DNA of 64,000 nt from Bursaphelenchus xylophilus (lineage: Eukaryota > Nematoda > Chromadorea > Rhabditida > Aphelenchoididae): contig CAJFCV020000006.1 of NCBI GenBank assembly GCA_904066235.2, forward strand, positions 8,618,001 to 8,682,000. Direction: 5' to 3'. The position numbers were made by a program, and so were the translations under genes. This document shows positions 46,810-59,320 of the stretch, one piece after another. The notes below the pieces were generated by a model. The model saw only the letters and a list, made by a program, of their open reading frames with translations, did no database searches and had not been told where the DNA came from. Position 1 is the first letter of the stretch. Each line of letters begins with the position of its first letter.

Positions 46810-49800
46810 ATGGGTGACAACAACCTGCTCGAGTCGTACAATCCCCTGTACGATGTGCATCTGCGGCAGTACTTCGCCTCGCCGCATATGCAAAAACATC
46901 TGAGGAACTTGGGATTGGTAAGGTCATTTGATCGATTTCCATTCAAAGATTATGTCATTTCCGGCGAAAAAATCAAGGATAACAAAAATAATTATCCCTC
47001 ATTTTCAGCTCGATAGCAATGGAGTCCCAGTTCAAGGAACCAACAATGTCGAGGGCCAGCTCTACGCTCGCCATCAGGTCATGATGGACATGATGTTGCG
47101 CAACAAGGAGCGAGTCCTCATGCAATTGGCGGATCTGCAAAAGAAACTGGATGCCGCCGAAAAAGTCGAAATTTATCGGCGGATTCGAAGTGGAATCACG
47201 AATGCTGAAGAGTTCAGAAGACATCATCTCACCACTCGAAGCTTCTCACGGCCAGCTCGTGCTCGTTCACGTCCTCCAGAGAATGATCGAGTCGAAAGAC
47301 AGCGGCGACATTCGGGAAGTTTCGACGACAGTGATTTGTTGAAGAGGATCGAGAATGATTACGAGGAAGCGCAGAAGGTTTACGAACATGACAGTGGAAA
47401 GGGACTGTACGGGAGATTGGCGGCGAATGCTTACAAATACCAGTACTTGCATAAGGTAGGGAAACTCTATACAAAGTCATTTTTCGTCTATAAAAATTGT
47501 TAAATATCTCAGCCGTATCTTCAAGGCGAGAGCTAAAAAAATTTAAGCGTTTATTTGTGGTTCAAAAACTTTTGGAAAAATTTGAAGTTCCTCCTCATAA
47601 GATCGCTAAAATGATCTCCTTTTCCAGCTTGACGACCGCACTCTCCTCAACTACAAGGACATGCTCCAGCGTCAGCTGCAGAAGCTCGAACGTTTCCGCG
47701 AGATCTCCTTTGGCCCCCACTCCGTTGCCAAACATCAACCTCCACTGCAGACGTCTTGGTTCTTCCGTCGAAGGTCTCTGCCGTCTATAAGTCAATCCTC
47801 GCAAGGCCAGAGTGCGCCACCCACTATGCAAATCAGAAAACGCATGAGGTTAGGGAGAGCAAAGGTTGTACAAGGCACTTGGCTCGTACTATATTCTTTT
47901 TTGGGAATTTTCTTTGGTTCTGTGGATTTTTGGCGAGAGATAGGAGTGGAAATTAAAGGGAAGAGCGAAAATTTGATTTTAGAGAGATCAAGCTTTCTTC
48001 TTTTTGAATTGATTGTTTTCAAACTTCTTTTTTGCCCCATTTTAGACTAGAATTGCACTTTTTTGCAGTATTTTGCACTAAAATCACTTCAAAATTCATT
48101 AGCCAAAAAACTGCATGCCCAGGCCAAACGCTGCCTTCATTTTTTTCTCCCTCTCTGAACTTTCTCACAGCTTTTTAATTCTAATTTTTGTTACAGTATC
48201 CAACTACAGTATTTTTTGGTATTTATCGTAATAACAATAATTGGTTGGAGCTTACATTCTATGCATTTTTAGCCTCGAATTTCAGCATCTGTGGCGCACC
48301 GTGGAATTGTTTTTTTTTTTGATTTTTGTAGCGGAATAGCTCATGTCGTTTTCTGTGTATGGTGTCGTGGTCGACTCTTTCAGGCTTTTCGATCGGTTTG
48401 ATTATTTGTTTTTTTGGGGATTTTGAATTGTTTACGGCATTTTCCAGAGGTATTTGTAATCATTTTGGTTATGAAACGTCAACTTTTACTTTATACAAGC
48501 AAAAATAGAAAGTCTTTACTATGTTTTTTCGGTTAGAAAGTTGATTTTAAATTGTTTATTTAGTAATTGCAGACTATTAATTTCGATTTTGACCTATCAA
48601 AGTTGACTATTTTTCCAAGAATTTCATTTTTTATTAACTCAAATTCTCAAAAATTACTTCTAAAATACAAAAAATCAGGGAAATTGCCAAATTCAGCCTC
48701 ATTTTTTATCATTACATCTTAAACTTTCATGTCAATTTTTAACCTTCGTATTTTAGGAATTCCAAGTCGGGAACTCGAGCTCGCACCGGAAAATCTTTAT
48801 CGCCCAGCCGAGCCTCTGGTCTCCCCGCAACTTCAACCTCAGCTCAGCCGATCACAAGAAGAGCTCCTTTGCCCAGACAACCCAAGAAACTTCCGCCATT
48901 ACCCAAGAAGAAGACTGGGACCCCCACCGCCAAAGCCAATGGGCACGCACAAACCGGCCAAAAGTTGCCACCGACTGCGATTATTCGGTGGGTTTGGTGT
49001 AAAATACGCGTTTCGAAATTTCAGTTCTTCTAAACAAAATCCGACTTTTTTTAACAGACCTAATTGGATAGCGCATTATTTAAAATATCCATAATTTCAG
49101 TCCATCCAAAAAAGAGCCAGAATCCAACCGTTCATCGTCCGGTGCCTCCGTTGAGAAGACCGAGAAGCTTCCCAGCATCTCCCCGACCCCTCTGGCTGCT
49201 GCTGGAGCAGCTGCGGCAGCTGTTGGAGCTGCTGCGTTGGCTGCAATCTCTCCACAAGCCAGCGATGGGGAATACTCCCGGCCCGAGACTGAAGCGTCCG
49301 GCCATTTGTCTGTTGGAAATGAAAGTGATGCCACGTCTCCTCAGCCTCAGAGTGATATCGAACCAGAACATGAGGCTGAAATTGAAGCCGAGCCGTCAAC
49401 TCCACAGGTCGAAAGAAAGTTTGAAATGGAACCAGAAGTTCATGAAGAGGACCATCAGCAACTTGAGCATGTTCAGGAGCCAGTTGCTGAGCCTGAACAT
49501 GACGCAGAGTCCGTCCATTCGGAGAAGACCCATGACGCTTCATCTCAACCGCCAACGCATCGAGAAGAGGTTGTTTCAGTCACTTCATCCCGACTTGAAT
49601 CAGCTCGTGAACTGCTTGAAAGAGTCCGTGGGATTGACAGTCCTTCTCAATCGCCAAAACCAGATGATCGAGGGGCCTCTCAAATGTCCCGAGATTCCAT
49701 TGATGGACATGTTGATCACTCGCAAGGCCATGAAAAAACTCATGAAGAAGTTCATGATCAAGTTCACGAACCGGAGATCACTCAACAGCACGTTCAACAG

Positions 49801-52785
49801 CTTGCCGAAGAACCTCAAGACGACTTAATCTCGGCGTCTGAGAGTTTCAAGCAAGTCGAAGATCAGGTTCAGCATGAACTTGAAGATGCTCATGAACGGG
49901 TCCGAAGATCTGTTGGAGAAGTTCCTGAAGAGAACGAAATGGAAACCTCTGTCTACCATCAGCAGGAAGAAAGCCAGGAGCCTCATTTTCAAGATGAATA
50001 TCAGCCAACAGAACACCATGAAGATGCTCATGATCAACAGGAATATGAAGATCATCATGTACCTTTAAAAGAGGAAGATCATGAGGAATCCCATAAAGTA
50101 GAAGAGGCACCTCCAACTGAATCATTGCAGCGTCATCGTGACAGTTTTACGGAATCTGAATCCGAGCCGAATCTCCATTATCAAACTCAATCCTTTGCCG
50201 TGGAGTCGAACGAAGCTACATCGGCAATCGCTCCAGAAGAAACTCAGGCCGCTCCAACTTCAGCTGACAGTTTCCATGACTCCTCGGTTCCAACCATTGA
50301 AGGAGAGTCTCTGAGAGACTCTGAGGAAGAGACTCGGCCAAACACTGAGGCCCATGAGCAGGAGGTTCATGATGCCACATCAGATGTTGCTCACCACGTT
50401 GAGGAGTACGACATGGATAAGGTTGATGTGGAAAGAAAACCAAGCTACGAGGCGATGGTAATCCATAGAGACTCGGTAGCACAAGATCAGAATGTTCATG
50501 AAGAGCCAGTTCATCAAGACTATCAACGCGAAGATCATGATGATATTGAGGAAACCTTTGAGAAAGTTGATCATCAGCCTTTAGAAGGGTCAGCGATCTC
50601 CCATCCGGCCAGTCAAGGTGGAGATCATGAGCCAGTCCACGAGCCGGCACATGATATTCCGGCATCTCCAGTGCAGCCTGAAGATCATTTTGAACATCCC
50701 GAGCCAGCGCATGATCAAGGCCCCTCAACCCCAGACTCCCCTGAACCTCATGAACATGAAGATCAGATTGTCGACAATGCTGGAGAAGAAACATTCGAAC
50801 GTAAACACTCTCATCCTTTGACTGGAAGAACTGACGATGAACTTCATGAACAAAGCCATGTAGATCACGAAGAGTCTCACGGAATTTCTCATGAAGATTC
50901 CCAGAGTTCTCACGGACAGCCAGAAGACTACCGTCACGAAGAGGAACATCATGAAGATGATGAGGTTGCTCATGGTCTAGTTCATGAAGCGCGTTTTGAT
51001 CAGCCTGAAGAAGAGCCATATGAGGCCCAAAAATCATCGACGCTTCTTTCGCAGCCTTCTATTGAGATCACTCCGGCCTCTGAATACGGAGGATCTGTTG
51101 AACATCTTGACCGCTCAGCTAGAACACCAATCAGTCCAGTCAGTCAATCGGAATCGATCAAAGAGGAGCCTGCGGCCGAAATCACAAATCACGAGACGAC
51201 TTATCGTGGAGAATATGCTCAGAGTTACGAGCCGGAAGGTCCTGAAGAAGTTGATCAAACAGCTGCCGAGCAATATCGTCTGCCAGAATCCCCGGATCCT
51301 AATGCTCACAATGACATCATTCCGGAACAATGTGCAGAGCATGGTGAAATTGTTGTTCCAGCTGATGGTGAGATCAGTCCACGCGACCATATTCCAGAAT
51401 ATCACCCACAAACTCATGAGTACGAAGCTGGACATGAACATGACTTTGATAGTCCTCGTGAAGAGCCGCACCACGAAGTTTATGAGGGTCACAACGATCT
51501 GCAAGGACATGATGAACACTCAGCAGGCCATCACGAAACTCATGAAGAAATTAGAGAGGCTTCTCACGAACCTGTAGATCACAGTTCCAATGAAGACGTC
51601 CATAATGCGCTTTCTCATGAATACGATCAAATTCCCCATGAAACAGAGGTTCATAACGAGCCTGAAGTTACTCATCAAGAATACGACGATGACCAAGGAC
51701 ATCACATCGTCCATTCAGAACACCATGTTGATGACAATGAACCTGGAGTTCATATTGAAACGGAATCTCTTCATATAACGACTGAACAAAATGACGCAAT
51801 TTCTCCGCGCTCTGAAGTTTCCCACGGTTCGGAGTCCGGTCAAGGTTCTGAACTGCCGAGTGGACGGACCGAAGACATCTCGCCTGACCAGCCAGCTGTT
51901 CACGAAGATATTTTGGCCAGTCCACGCACCGAAGCTCCAGAACTAAGCCCTCGACATGAAGACGAAGATCATCATATCTCTCATGAAGTAGACATCAGTT
52001 CGAATGAGCCTCAAGTCTATGACGACGAGTATACAGATGAGCAAGGTCATCATACCATCCACGAAGAACATCGAGTTCATGAGACTGAGCCTGGAGTTCA
52101 TGTTGAAGAATACAGTTATCAACAAACCACTGACAATGATGCTGATCATGTGACTAACCGATCTGAGTATTCCGAACAGTCTGTTACTCACGAGCCGAAT
52201 TTGATGGAACAGTCGGTTTATGAGGATCATAGTGATGGTCATGGGCATGATCACGAGGTAGATTATGACCGTCAAAGTCAAGTCAGCCAAGAGGTGATTC
52301 ATCACGAACCTGAACATCACATTGTCTCTGAGGATTACACAATCGATCAGCAACATCATGAACATTTGCCAGAGGCTGTTGTTGAACAACTCAATCTCTC
52401 ACATGAACAAAACGTGCATGAAGATTCTTACACCGACGACTCTCAGCCCGGTCACCATGTTGAGGAGCACCATTATACAATTACTTCTGATGCTGAGCCC
52501 AATAAAAATGTTGAGGTTGAAGATTACAGCGAACAGATTGATGGGCCTAATGGAGTTCATGTCGAAAAGCATTTCCAATCCACTACGACTATTGTAAATG
52601 AGAATGGAAACTACTCCAATGGGCACAAAGATGTGGAAGAGGATGATAATGCAAATGAGAAGACGTCTTTGTTGAGTCGCAGTCATGATAGTGATGATGA
52701 TGGCGATACGGACAGTGTGATTATTCGTTCAAGTCCGGAGACTACAGATCGGACTGGACCGGAGACTGGACGCGCTGAAATCTAA
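46810..52785 (+). CDS. ERICH3: ERICH3-like protein with giant His/Glu/Asp-rich disordered exon
   Basis: Exons 46810-46917, 47009-47455, 47628-47848, 48757-48987 and 49101-52785 join in frame to about 1563 residues. The first 36 residues (ESYNPLYDVHLRQYF, MQKHLRNLGL), continuing LDSNG, match the N-terminal block of ERICH3 (glutamate-rich protein 3), which in vertebrates reads YNxLxDxHLxxYF...RRHLxxxGL. Residues 40-185 hold basic, coiled-coil-like helices (RNKERVLMQLADLQKKLDAAEKVEIYRRI) and a second block (LLNYKDMLQRQLQKLERFREISFGP). About residues 230-370 are basic, Ser/Pro/Ala-rich. The remaining 1200 residues come from one exon and are low-complexity, rich in Glu, His, Asp, Ser and Gln (HEEVHDQVHEPE style), ending NEKTSLLSRSHDSDDDGDTD and RAEI. 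Vertebrate ERICH3 is linked to primary cilia; a ciliary role here is inference. AATAAA at 53551-53556 would give a 3' UTR of about 0.77 kb. Confidence 0.72.
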
Positions 52786-55202
52786 GGGTCTTGTGTTGAG
52801 TTTTAACGGTATTCATGGGCTCTCTATGCAACTTTTGTCATCAATTTATCTTCAGGATCCAGTTTATGGCCTAAAGTTATATTTTTGGAACATCTAAGAT
52901 GAGTTGGCGCTGTATACTGCTAGATTTGCTGTTTGTTGTCATCCTTATTCTTTATGACATTTTTCTCTAGTCTACCACGATTGACTAACACCTTACCCAA
53001 ACAAACCACCTTTTTTCGCCCATTGATGTCTACTGCAATATCAAAAAGTAGTCGAATTTTTCCTACGGTCTCCTTGACCTACCCAAGTTTATTTGCATTT
53101 TTAAGCCACCGTCACAACCGACCGATAAGCGCAATTCACCCAAAAAATATCTAAATTCCCACGAGTTACCGCATGTTCTTCCATCTCCGTCCACCATGGT
53201 ATTCCCCGTTCAAAAACATGGTCAAAAACCCCCAAAATAGTCGAGCACTTTAATTGTGATGATCACTTTTCTGATCTCAACCCGTTTTTTACAAGCATTC
53301 GAGCTTACAGCTTCACATTATACGACAGTATTTGTTTTCTGCTTATCACATTCACCTTTCATTTTTTTCAATCTCAAGTTTCACAGCTTTATTATGCGTA
53401 TTTCAATTTCTCAGCTCCTGTTTTGTTGAACATCTAGGCATTCTTTTTCGTTACAATATTCGAGTTTTTATTTAACAGTATATCTTACTGGTTTCTTGGT
53501 CGTTTCGACTGTTATTTTCTCACTGAAGTTTGGTTTGTTTCTTTGGAAAAAATAAAGCTTATACTGAAATTGGAGGAATGTGACTCTCAAAAATGAATTT
53601 TGAATGGATTCTTTGAATTCAAGGCCTTTTTTTGCAAATTCCCTGAAGTCAATTAAGCTCGCTGGAAAAACATTTCAAGGCTGGTTAGAAGCCGTCGCTC
53701 CTACTCATCCTTCCAGATAAGATATAATCCAAATCATTGCGTAAAACATAAGCGTCATGGAGAAGGAAAAGATGCGCCAACCAGTTTTTTATTCAATTCC
53801 TTCAAGTATAATGAGAACATAAAGCATAATTGTATACAATACACACGACATTAAAGAGGATTTAATGTTAGGTGTTTTATTGATTTTTTGAAGTGTCCGG
53901 GCTTATTGGAATATAGGTAAAGAATGTCATAAATCTCCAAAAGGACCTCACAAAGGCTTTACTTATTTTCTTATGCACATTGAAGAACACAGTAATCGTA
54001 AGATTTGCGACAGGAATCGAGGTGGACAAATATGTATAAAAAAGGAATTTGAGCCAATCAATAAGCTCAAATTTCGAAACTGGGGTGAAATTGAGGTCAT
54101 ATTTGAAGAGCGCATCTCTCGAAAAATTGACAATGATTGTGACACCATGACTGGGAACAAATACGTCATGAACTCAAAAAGCGCCGGACGATTACGATAT
54201 CGATCAACATGGCCGTTCCTAAAAACTTGACCTCTCGCATAGGCAAAGGCTCAAAGGAGAGAACGACTCTCAATTCCTCGGCACAGTAACCTAGGCTTTC
54301 TGCAATTTTTTTACTTTATCTTCCAAATATGTTCCCACTTTGAGACTATTGAAGCTTACGTTTGAACCTTTCTTCATACATGGTATATTCCAAGAACTCA
54401 ATAGAAGCAAACGCATTTTCGCAAGCCTACATTCCAAACTGGCTTACAAAAGCATTGAAATGACCATTGATGGTCATTCCGAACAAAAGTAATGGTCGTA
54501 AATTTGAGTTTGGAACAGCTTGAGTTCTTCTCCATCTTTCTCAGAGAAATTGGAATCTAAAGGGCGATTGTTGTACGTCATGGGAAAGAGACTTCATTGA
54601 GGAATTTCGGAAAACCCAATAAAAAACATGACTTGCAAAATTTTGAAAAGAATCAGAAAGTTCTGCTCAAATGGCATTCGAAATACGGTATTTTTAGCAA
54701 ATAGGATCTGCCAAATAAAGCAATTTTCAACGGTCAGGTTGCATTTTCAACCAAATACATGATAAAACCTCTTTGTTCACTTTGATTTAGCCAGTAATGT
54801 TGATCTCCTTGAGGTTCAACTTCCATATTATCATTTCACACGTATGTTGTGACGTTCCCTTCAATGACCTTTAAGTTTCACTGCTCTTTTCAAAAATCTT
54901 TTTTTTGTCGCAGCAATTGATCATCGCCGCCCGTCTCCTCTTTGTTTCTATTTTTGCCTTTTTTGTCGCACCTTGTTTGTCATTGAAACCCGTTGGACCA
55001 AACGGTTGCCAAGATGGCTAAATCCACAAGTGAAACGTGAGACTCACCTCGTTTCCGGTGATTGGAATTCCGACGGATAGACGTTGCAAATAACGCCGGC
55101 GAAACTCGTTTTCCCTCCTCTTCTCGGCTTGAAACTTTGCTCCTCCTCTGCCGATGAGCGAATATTTTAAGATGAGGCGGAGCAGACGTCTGGGCCGAGC
55201 GA
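52786..55202. other. 3' UTR of the ERICH3-like gene and region with decayed coding fragments
   Basis: The UTR may run to AATAAA at 53551-53556. From about 53960 to 54830 the minus strand shows coding-like pieces in three different frames (ENAFASIEFLEYTMYEERFK, EELRVVLSFEPLPMREVKF, VTIIVNFSRDALFKYDLNF) that no set of splice sites I could find joins. They may be a decayed gene, but I could not name the family. Confidence 0.3.
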
Positions 55203-55209
55203 TATATAA
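55203..55209 (+). promoter_or_regulatory. TATA box of secreted peptide gene 1
   Basis: TATATAA, followed by a short untranslated exon ending in AAA|GTAAGT at 55256 and an intron closed by CTTTTCCAG before the ATG. Confidence 0.6.
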
Positions 55210-55393
55210 CGGCTAGACTGGCATGGGAGACTTCAAGACGCTTCGGTGTATTCAAAGTAAGTTGGTTTACTTTTAAAGATATTTTTGAGGAAAAAAAACG
55301 GTCTTTTCGATTTTTAAAAATTTTGATGACCTTAAAATTAAGGGTTCTGCTTTTTAAAGCTATTATTCGTATTTATCATCGACCTTTTCCAGA

Positions 55394-55600
55394 ATGAGAA
55401 TCTTCTTCGTGCTCGCCCTCTTCATCGGAGCCGCTTCGGCCTTCTTGTTCCCATCTGCCGGAGGCGGTGGCGGCTGCTGTGCCCCTCCACCACCAAGCTG
55501 TGGATGTGCTCCTCCACCACCCCCACCACCTCCACCACCACCACCACCAAGCTGCGGATGTGCCCCACCACCATCCCCATGCGGCTGCGGAGGAAAGTAA
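55394..55600 (+). CDS. Secreted Cys/Pro-rich peptide 1 (FLFP...CGCGGK family)
   Basis: 68 residues in one coding exon. Residues 1-16 (MRIFFVLALFIGAASA) are a clear signal peptide. The mature chain starts FLFP, has a Gly5 run, then cysteine pairs separated by proline runs (GCC-APPPP-SCGC-AP...-SCGC-APPPSP-CGCGGK) with 13 consecutive prolines in the middle; eight cysteines in all. The upstream untranslated exon and intron (about 55257-55392) are shared in design by the other four members. The coding exon is identical in DNA to that of peptide gene 3 (59114-59320). The family is not one I recognise; a secreted cuticle, gland or defence peptide is possible, without direct support. Confidence 0.8.
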   Translation: MRIFFVLALFIGAASAFLFPSAGGGGGCCAPPPPSCGCAPPPPPPPPPPPPPSCGCAPPPSPCGCGGK

Positions 55601-55602
55601 AC

Positions 55603-56050
55603 AGTTTGACCGGTTGAATTTTGCATTTGATCATGTCTGTATCATATATGGTGACGAGATAAATCTTTTTGATCATTCACTTGAACTTTTGGATTTTTTG
55701 AACCGTTCGCCTTTTAGTTACAGTCCAATTAACAGACTGACAGTAACTTTCTCTTCATGGAATACAGTCTGGCGGATCTTGCGCAATTTTGGATATTTAC
55801 TCGCCGTCGTAAATTCCACTGAAGCGTGGAAACCAATGCGATCTTTTCTTATCAGACCGGATTTACTGGAACTAAGTCACGTTGCTTCAGCGTTTTACTC
55901 TGTGAACTCGTCGGGCGATTGGAACAACAAAAAACATGATGTCATTTAATTCCGGGAAAACCATTATTTAAAAAATACCAAAGACTGGAAATTCGGGCAT
56001 GGTAGGGAACCCAACACCTCAGTTCAATTTCTGAAGAGTAATGTTGGACC
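55603..56050. other. Between peptide gene 1 and the inverted-repeat transposon
   Basis: 3' flank of peptide gene 1 and unique sequence. The frame continuing to 55949 is a shadow of the peptide exon read in another frame. No gene seen. Confidence 0.4.
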
Positions 56051-56055
56051 CCTGG

Positions 56056-57269
56056 GGCCTGTTTCACTAACATAAAAATAAATAAATGAAAAGTAGGGGG
56101 GAGCGAGAGAGCATCGAAAACGCGTTTGCGAGCGAGAGAAACCGGACGAAAAGCAGAAGTAGCCTACTTCTCTTTCGGAGTGACTTTTTACGTCCAAAAA
56201 CCGGAGTTGGCCGCAGAATTTTGGCCATAACTTTTTTCTCAATTGGTATAGGGACACCCTTCAAAAAACCAAATAAAGCTGACGGTTGAGACTACAACAT
56301 ATCCAAATTTCGTTGTTTTATTTTCAAGAGTAGATTAGCTATATAGCTTAAAGTACAGAGTACATTTACACTGAAGATACGAAATGTTTTATTTCTCGGT
56401 CAATTTCAAAATGTTGACGCTTTAATTTATACCAGTCGATAGCCCGTCTTTTTTTCTATGAGGCTTTTTTAGAGGGCCAATTGTAGGTCTTATTATGGCT
56501 GAGTTATGGCAAATTTAACTCCATTTTTGTCATAAAAAGAGCCCTCAAATCAAAGGAAGAGGAAAAGTTCGCCCCTTTCGGAAAGACTTTTTATGGTCAA
56601 AAATGGAGGTTACCTTGATTTAATTGCCCGTAACTCTATCAATTTATGATATATCGCCACCCCTCAAAAAACATAATGTAGCTAAGAAACGTCTTTACAC
56701 ACTGATATTAAATTTGTAATTATTCTTATAAAAATTGGTGAGAAAAATGCGTTTTTATTCCGCGAAGAAGAAAAAACGAGATGGTTGGCCGTACTACTGT
56801 AAAATTAGCGGTCCACCGGGCTATAAAAAGAATTCAAAACACATATTGTCTAAAACTACTTAAAAAAGTCTATGTGTTGTTTTTTGGAAGGTTTCAATCC
56901 GAAAAGTTTTACCCAAGTTATGGGAATTTTAAGCTCAAATTTAGTCGGTTTTCTCAAAAATTAAAGCACGCGTACTTTACGATTTTTTTAAGGACGGGTT
57001 TTGGCACCACAGCAATGAAAATAATCTTGGTGATAGCTGAAACTGTCAGCTTCATTGTAAATTTTGAAGGGTGTTCCTAGACCAACTGAGAAAAAAGTTA
57101 TGGCCAAAATACTGCCGCGAACCGCGGTTTTGGACGTAAAAAGTCACTCCCGCAAAAGTAGGCTACTTCTGCTTTTCGTCCGGTTTCTCTTGCTCGCAAA
57201 CGCGTTTTCGATGCTCTCTCGCTCCCCCCTACTTCTCTTTTATTTATTTTTATGTTAGTGAAACAGGCC
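56056..57269. mobile_element. 1.2-kb non-autonomous DNA transposon with ~210-bp inverted repeats
   Basis: The ends are long inverted repeats, 56056 to about 56266 and about 57062 to 57269, beginning GGCCTGTTTCACTAACATAA at both termini and about 90% identical by eye. CCTGG at 56051-56055 and 57270-57274 is a candidate 5-bp target duplication, though the C/G-rich ends allow other boundaries by a base or two. The interior has no transposase. It contains further degenerate copies of the subterminal 'ttttggtc/gtcaaaa ... taact' pattern. The terminal wording is seen in several cut-and-paste groups; I do not assign a superfamily. Confidence 0.85.
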
Positions 57270-57274
57270 CCTGG

Positions 57275-57903
57275 ATCTGCTCTAAAAGGAGGGGAAGGCT
57301 GGCACTGCCTGAATCCTAAATATGTAGACTTTTTTTTTCAATTGTCATCATTTTTTCTGTCGGTATTCCTTATGGTCTACCTTTTTTAATTTTTCGGAAA
57401 AGCTCTCTATAGAATGTATAATATCAAAAGGTATCAAAATACGAGTCAAAAAATACAATTGCACAGACAATTATGTTATAGTTGGACAATGATGATTGAT
57501 GGGCTACTTTTGCAAGCTATGTCATTGGCAGCTCCTACATCACTCTACTTCCATAGTAGTTTTTAATTTGCTTTTTAAACATCACCCCAACCATTGGCTT
57601 AAACTTATCCCCGTTGAACCCTAATCACATCAAGTTTTTTGATGAAACAAACTTAAGCCAGCGTGAAATCATTTTTTTATGTGTATAACGGATATCTCAA
57701 CTGCTGCAAAGGTAAAAAAGGTTTTGAGGAGCGGCGCATCAATGAAGAGAAGTTTGCCTTTTGAGTTTGTGCGGTCACGGATGCGATAATGAAGCAGAAT
57801 TAAGGAGATAACAAATTTACAGTGTTTTTGCGGCTAATTAGTGATTGCATAATGGATGGATGGAAGTACCTCAGAAAAGAGGATAAGTAAATTAAGCAGC
57901 CGG
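57275..57903. other. Region between the transposon and peptide gene 2
   Basis: About 630 bp of unique AT-rich sequence with no recognisable gene; its end is the promoter of peptide gene 2. Confidence 0.4.
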
Positions 57904-57910
57904 TATATAA
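57904..57910 (+). promoter_or_regulatory. TATA box of secreted peptide gene 2
   Basis: TATATAA, then an untranslated exon ending AAAA|GTGAGT at 57958 and an intron closed by ATTTTCAG two bases before the ATG. Confidence 0.6.
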
Positions 57911-58042
57911 ATCGACCATTTCTGAGGGATATAGACAAGCAGTGTTTGGTCTGCAAAAGTGAGTTGCCTTCTTAGAGATTCTTGCTGTTCTTCGCTTGGT
58001 ATTACTACCGTATTTTCTCTATTTAAATTTATTATTTTCAGA

Positions 58043-58210
58043 ATGAAACTCTTCTTCTTCCTCGCTCTCTTTGTCGCTTCGGCTTCGGCATTCCTGTTCC
58101 CTCCAGCTCCAGCTGCCGGAGGCTGTTGTCCTCCTCCTCCTCCGCCATGTTGTCCACCACCTCCCCCTCCACCACCACCTCCACCACCATGCGGCTGTGG
58201 AGGAAAATAG
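58043..58210 (+). CDS. Secreted Cys/Pro-rich peptide 2 (FLFP...CGCGGK family)
   Basis: 55 residues. The signal peptide is MKLFFFLALFVASASA, then FLFPPAPAAGG, CC, six prolines, CC, twelve prolines and CGCGGK. Six cysteines. The start at 58043 lies directly after the ATTTTCAG acceptor; the in-frame start at 57959 would lie in the intron. AATAAA at 58297-58302. The mature chain is almost only Pro, Cys, Gly and Ala, so it cannot fold as a usual globular domain; cysteine pairs may cross-link chains. Family unrecognised. Confidence 0.8.
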   Translation: MKLFFFLALFVASASAFLFPPAPAAGGCCPPPPPPCCPPPPPPPPPPPPCGCGGK

Positions 58211-58760
58211 ATGGCTTGTATAAAGAAGAATGTTAGGTTCATAGCATGGATGCTTTTTAGATCAAACTAATTGTTTGTAGTATATCGTGGTGTAGTAATA
58301 AAGCGGTGGCGGTTCAAGCGTTATATTGATTCGACTCATATACATTGGTAGACTAACAGATGAAACAGTGGGTCTAAATTCTTGAAACACAACGTATTGT
58401 GAGTATGTAGTAACAAATAAATCCTTTGCATACGCATGACCATCAAAGAATTTTTTTAGCGCACGGGTCTAGTTTTAAGCCTCAAAGTTCGTTGATGTTT
58501 TTTTGCATTCTTTTGTCGACTCGTCACTCCATCTTTTCAACAATTGCACTATTCCTATAAACAACAAATGTCGCAATCTTCAAACTGCGCGAAATGAACG
58601 GAGTAATCTTCTAAAGTGACTTGAATTCGTCAGGTCTGGCGTTGCGACCTGCTTCCCAAGTTTTCACGCCTTTGGTTATGAACGCCCATTAGCTTCTGGA
58701 AAAAAATGCAAAGGACAACAGAAGAGGAGAGACGGAGGGATTTGGGACATTTCAACTCGG
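58211..58760. other. Between peptide genes 2 and 3
   Basis: 3' UTR of gene 2 to about 58310, then sequence without recognisable gene up to the TATA box of gene 3. Confidence 0.45.
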
Positions 58761-58767
58761 TATAAAT
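58761..58767 (+). promoter_or_regulatory. TATA box of secreted peptide gene 3
   Basis: TATAAAT, followed by an untranslated exon ending CACAA|GTAAGT at 58813. The wording 'gacttcaagac' after the TATA of gene 1 has a counterpart 'gtcttcaagac' here. Confidence 0.6.
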
Positions 58768-59113
58768 ATCCGAGACTTGAGGAAGGTCTTCAAGACATTC
58801 GTGTTTTCCACAAGTAAGTCGATTCATTAGTTAGCTTGCTAGAAGTGGGTCTTCTGGGATTGTAAACTTTGGGATGAGGAAATTTACAACCTCTTAACAA
58901 CGAGTTTGCAGGCTACATTTGCTGGGAATCCCCTCGTTATAGCTTAGGAATTCAGCGAATCCCGTTTTGAGAAGTTACAAGTCTTTCGCTAAAGTTTTAC
59001 TGTTTTATGGAGTAAAATTGCTCTAGATGCAGACTCTTTATAAGACACTGAGCTAGCAGTACAATTTATGCATATTTGAAAATTTCTCCTGTAAATATCA
59101 TTGCTTTTCCAGA

Positions 59114-59320
59114 ATGAGAATCTTCTTCGTGCTCGCCCTCTTCATCGGAGCCGCTTCGGCCTTCTTGTTCCCATCTGCCGGAGGCGGTGGCGGCTGCTGT
59201 GCCCCTCCACCACCAAGCTGTGGATGTGCTCCTCCACCACCCCCACCACCTCCACCACCACCACCACCAAGCTGCGGATGTGCCCCACCACCATCCCCAT
59301 GCGGCTGCGGAGGAAAGTAA
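59114..59320 (+). CDS. Secreted Cys/Pro-rich peptide 3, identical to peptide 1
   Basis: 68 residues, the same protein as peptide 1 and the same DNA. The identical tract runs from 59104 to 59322 and matches 55384-55602 base for base, from inside the splice acceptor to two bases after the stop. The intron, promoter and 3' flank are different: the intron here is about 300 bp against about 135 bp in gene 1. AATAAA at 59384-59389. Signal peptide, FLFP start, eight cysteines and CGCGGK end as in gene 1. Confidence 0.8.
   Translation: MRIFFVLALFIGAASAFLFPSAGGGGGCCAPPPPSCGCAPPPPPPPPPPPPPSCGCAPPPSPCGCGGK

Noticed and set aside
53963..54830. Minus-strand gene of unknown family
   Set aside because: Coding-like pieces lie in three frames with stops between and no acceptable splice sites; at best a pseudogene, which I could not name.
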